From assembly GCF_010993705.1 (NCBI RefSeq), contig NZ_WOFO01000001.1, forward strand, positions 896,132 through 960,131: a stretch of DNA of 64,000 nt, given 5' to 3'. Below the pieces are notes generated by a model. That model saw nothing but the letters and a program-made list of their open reading frames with translations, was not told the origin of the DNA and ran no database searches. The position numbers and the translations under genes were made by a program. The DNA is from Cyclobacterium sp. SYSU L10401 (GTDB lineage Bacteria; Bacteroidota; Bacteroidia; Cytophagales; Cyclobacteriaceae). Each line of letters starts with the position of its first letter. Position 1 is the stretch's first letter. This document shows, piece by piece, positions 61,480-64,000 of this stretch.

Positions 61480-63402
61480 ATGGATCAATTGAAGACTTTG
61501 GCAATTGCCACGCTGAAAAAGCATTTCGGCTACCAGGATTTCAGGCCTTTGCAGGAAGAGATCGTGCTGTCCGCTGCCCGGGGGCAGGATACCCTGGCCC
61601 TGATGCCCACCGGTGGAGGTAAATCCATTTGTTTTCAGGTGCCGGGCCTGATGAATCCAGGTATCTGCCTGGTGATCAGTCCTTTGATCGCCTTGATGAA
61701 GGATCAGGTAGATCAATTGCGTAAAAGAGGCATCAAGGCCATGGCGATCCATTCCGGTATGAGAAAGCGGGAAATCGACACCCTGCTGGACAATTGTGTC
61801 TATGGGGATTATAAATTCCTTTATGTTTCTCCAGAGCGCCTCAAGACAGAAATATTTATAGAGCGGTTCAAAAAAATGGAGGTCAACCTGATAGCAGTGG
61901 ATGAGGCCCATTGCATTTCACAGTGGGGCTACGATTTCCGGCCGGCGTACCTGGAAATCGTAAAAATCAGGGAACTTGCCCCGAAGGTATCGGTCATTGC
62001 GCTAACTGCTTCCGCCACTTTAACGGTAAGGAAAGATATTTTAGAAAAACTCAACCTGAAAAATCCCGGAGTTTTTGTCCAGTCTTTTGCGCGATCCAAT
62101 CTATCCTATGTGGTCCGCTGGGCAGAAAACAAACTGGAGCAGGCCGTGGCTATTTTGCAGAAGGTTCCGGGGAGTGCCATTGTTTACCTCAGAAGCAGAA
62201 AAGGAACCAAGGAGACCGCTGGACATTTGCAGCAATTGGGTATATCGGCCACCTACTACCATGCCGGGCTGGAGCAAAGTGTCCGGAACCAAAGGCAAAT
62301 GGATTGGATACAGGGGAAGACCCGGGTGATGGTGGCTACCAATGCCTTTGGAATGGGAATAGATAAACCCGACGTACGGGTAGTTTTACACCTTGATCTA
62401 CCTGAAAATCTTGAAAATTATTATCAGGAGGCAGGAAGGGCTGGAAGAGATGGAATCAAGGCTTACGCAGTGTTGATGGTTCGTGAACAAGATTGCCTGG
62501 GGCTTACAGAGATGGCAGAAAATGCCTACCCACCCGAGGAATTGATCAAGCGGGTGTACCAATGCCTGGCAAATTATTACCGCATTGCCGTGGGAAGTGC
62601 CCAAATGAGTAGTTTCGATTTTGACTTTCTGGATTTTGCCAATACCTATGATTTAGATGTCAAGCTGGCTTACAATGCCATAAAGGTTTTGCAGGAAGAG
62701 GCTTTACTCTTATTTTCTGAAAGTGTCTTTTTGCCCTCTTCGCTGCATTTTCTGGTCTCTCAGACGAAGATCTATGAAGCCCAGATAGCCTACGCTTCCC
62801 TTGACCCTTTGATCAAATTGTTGCTCAGGCTTTACGGAGGAGAGTTGTTTGTCAATTACATCCGCATTCAGGAGAATAAGATTGCCCAGCTGCTTCAGAT
62901 CCCTGAAAAGGAGGTGGGTAAAATGTTGCAAAAATTGGAGGACCTTGGTTTGGCTGCCTACTCCGGTAAGAAGGACCAGCCGCAGGTGACCTTTCTTACT
63001 CCCAGACTGGATGCAGGATCCCTGCCCCTGGACAAAAAAAGGATAGGCCTGAGGAGAGCAAGAGCCAAGGAAAAGGCAGAGAAAATGGTTGCTTATGCAA
63101 AAAATGATAAAATTTGCCGAACAGCCTTTATCTTGAATTATTTTGGGGAAAAGAGTGATTTAACTTGTGGAATTTGTGACACCTGTATCCAAAAGAAGAA
63201 AGAAAAGGAAGCGGATAAGCTGAATAAGAGACTGGGAGAAAAAATACTTAAAACTTTAGCGGAGGGAGAAGCGTTTTCTTTAGAGGAATTGTTTGATCTT
63301 GCCGGAGAAAGGCTGGACGAGCATGCCGTGGGTTTAATCAGAGAGATGGAGGATGAAGGCTTAATTGCCACTGGAGAAAATGGTAAAATCAGAATTAAAT
63401 GA
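61480..63402 (+). CDS. recQ: RecQ-family ATP-dependent DNA helicase
   Basis: 3'-5' DNA helicase in recombination and repair. The ATG at 61480 is preferred to a TTG at 61468, as the family start (LKTLAIATLKKHFGYQDFRP) follows it. Motifs: QEEIVLSAARGQDTLALM, Walker A PTGGGKSICFQVPG, DEAH box AVDEAHCISQWGYDFRPAYL, and helicase-C NAFGMGIDKPDVRVVLHLDL with EAGRAGRDG. A zinc site (C-terminal CGICDTC) is followed by a winged-helix-like end. At 641 residues the HRDC domain of long RecQ proteins appears to be missing or reduced. Its stop overlaps the next ATG (ATGA). Confidence 0.93.
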   Translation: MDQLKTLAIATLKKHFGYQDFRPLQEEIVLSAARGQDTLALMPTGGGKSICFQVPGLMNPGICLVISPLIALMKDQVDQLRKRGIKAMAIHSGMRKREIDTLLDNCVYGDYKFLYVSPERLKTEIFIERFKKMEVNLIAVDEAHCISQWGYDFRPAYLEIVKIRELAPKVSVIALTASATLTVRKDILEKLNLKNPGVFVQSFARSNLSYVVRWAENKLEQAVAILQKVPGSAIVYLRSRKGTKETAGHLQQLGISATYYHAGLEQSVRNQRQMDWIQGKTRVMVATNAFGMGIDKPDVRVVLHLDLPENLENYYQEAGRAGRDGIKAYAVLMVREQDCLGLTEMAENAYPPEELIKRVYQCLANYYRIAVGSAQMSSFDFDFLDFANTYDLDVKLAYNAIKVLQEEALLLFSESVFLPSSLHFLVSQTKIYEAQIAYASLDPLIKLLLRLYGGELFVNYIRIQENKIAQLLQIPEKEVGKMLQKLEDLGLAAYSGKKDQPQVTFLTPRLDAGSLPLDKKRIGLRRARAKEKAEKMVAYAKNDKICRTAFILNYFGEKSDLTCGICDTCIQKKKEKEADKLNKRLGEKILKTLAEGEAFSLEELFDLAGERLDEHAVGLIREMEDEGLIATGENGKIRIK

Positions 63403-63986
63403 AATTTATTGAAGATTTGTTGGGCGGTCTGTTTCCCGGAAAAAACAGTAAGGTGGCCATCAGGGAGAATTTCTCCATTCCCAAAGAAGAGGAAGACAAG
63501 GCCTTGGGCTGGATGAATTCTTCGGAAGGAAAAGCCGCCTTAAAAAGTATTTATGACAATTACCATTTAAAAAAAGCCGGCGTCAATAAAGCCCCTGAGG
63601 TACATGTGCTCCAGTCCCCTTATGCCAATGGTTTTGCGGTGAGTTTCCAGGCACCCCTGAGCAAAGCTGATTTTTCCAGGATATTTATTGGTTTGGGTCA
63701 GGAAATCCTGGGGATGGGTTATAGGAGAGTAAGCCTGGACCGGAAAATAGAGGAAGTACATGACCTGGTAAGGGTGACAGAAAAATATTATTTTAAACCA
63801 CCTCTATCAGCAGCAGACCTGGACAACAAAATAGATCAGTTATTTGGTAATATTAGTTTAGAAAAAATTTACCTCAACAATAAACCCAATTTCCTGAAAG
63901 TGTTGGTAACGGTTTATGCAGACAGGTTATACCTCAAAGCAGCACCTTTTGACCGGTTTATGGATCAATTATTCAAAGCAGACTAA
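63399..63986 (+). CDS. conserved-looking hypothetical protein coupled to recQ
   Basis: 195 residues without signal or membrane segment. It starts MKFIEDLLGGLFPGKNSKVA and has a mixed alpha/beta body (APEVHVLQSPYANGFAVSFQ, GLGQEILGMGYRRVSLDRKI). The ATGA overlap with recQ indicates joint translation and suggests a DNA-related or regulatory role. I do not recognise the family. Confidence 0.65.
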   Translation: MKFIEDLLGGLFPGKNSKVAIRENFSIPKEEEDKALGWMNSSEGKAALKSIYDNYHLKKAGVNKAPEVHVLQSPYANGFAVSFQAPLSKADFSRIFIGLGQEILGMGYRRVSLDRKIEEVHDLVRVTEKYYFKPPLSAADLDNKIDQLFGNISLEKIYLNNKPNFLKVLVTVYADRLYLKAAPFDRFMDQLFKAD

Positions 63987-64000
63987 AAATATATGGATAG

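Noticed and set aside
1-64000. CRISPR array
   Set aside because: No regularly spaced direct repeats of 25-40 bases were seen. The only short multi-copy repeat is the Fic-flanking 12-mer, with uneven spacing.

Overview
The window is a chromosomal segment of a Bacteroidota bacterium, most likely of the Cytophagales (Cyclobacteriaceae-like). The evidence is the TAnnTTTG-type -7 promoter elements, the absence of Shine-Dalgarno dependence, lipoprotein and outer-membrane protein types, a DUF6443-type Rhs protein, and CrtA-like, DUF4197, AI-2E and PVC-type cytochrome proteins. The genus is inferred from gene content only.

Bases 1-18.7 kb are a nearly complete Wzx/Wzy-type exopolysaccharide or capsule locus on the + strand. 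GDP-fucose synthesis (truncated fcl, gmd) ends at a strong terminator. Then come a six-repeat SLBB export protein, a Wzx flippase, a nitroreductase-like protein, a pyruvyl transferase, three family 2 glycosyltransferases, a Wzz-like co-polymerase without kinase domain, a Wzy polymerase, a split Alg14/Alg13-type glycosyltransferase, a Wzi-like outer-membrane protein, a UDP-glucuronate 4-epimerase and a WecA-type initiating transferase. The locus closes at a bidirectional terminator. The set predicts a polymer with fucose and a uronic acid, probably pyruvylated.

Bases 18.8-35.6 kb hold mostly metabolic and housekeeping genes. There are two large PVC-type cytochrome c/beta-propeller lipoproteins, a Tat-exported Hyi-like isomerase and a Tat-exported Gfo/Idh/MocA oxidoreductase, which suggests periplasmic sugar oxidation. 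Also present are gluQ overlapping a CrtA-like monooxygenase, a possible 26-residue membrane peptide, an MFS transporter, cysH behind a possible operator, an AI-2E permease, an MBOAT/SGNH O-acetylation pair and a DUF4197 lipoprotein.

Bases 36-56 kb are an accessory region. A three-gene Rhs operon ends in a 1552-residue DUF6443/Rhs protein with a variable C-terminal tip, whose stop overlaps (ATGA) a candidate immunity gene. Downstream lies a second, broken, orphan Rhs tip. It is also followed, through the same ATGA overlap, by an intact candidate immunity lipoprotein. Both tips share a short C-terminal motif. Further on are duplicated HicB-like fragments, a broken XRE regulator, small membrane proteins, an asparagine-synthetase-like gene with no N-terminal catalytic Cys, a possible RloB fragment, and a Fic gene flanked by a four-times repeated 12-mer. 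The region ends at a tRNA-Leu(CAA).

Bases 56-64 kb are core genes: a SAM hydrolase, phoH, a GNAT acetyltransferase, a small outer-membrane beta-barrel, comEC, recQ and a conserved hypothetical. Everything here was read by eye from the sequence; family names rest on motif recognition, not on database searches.
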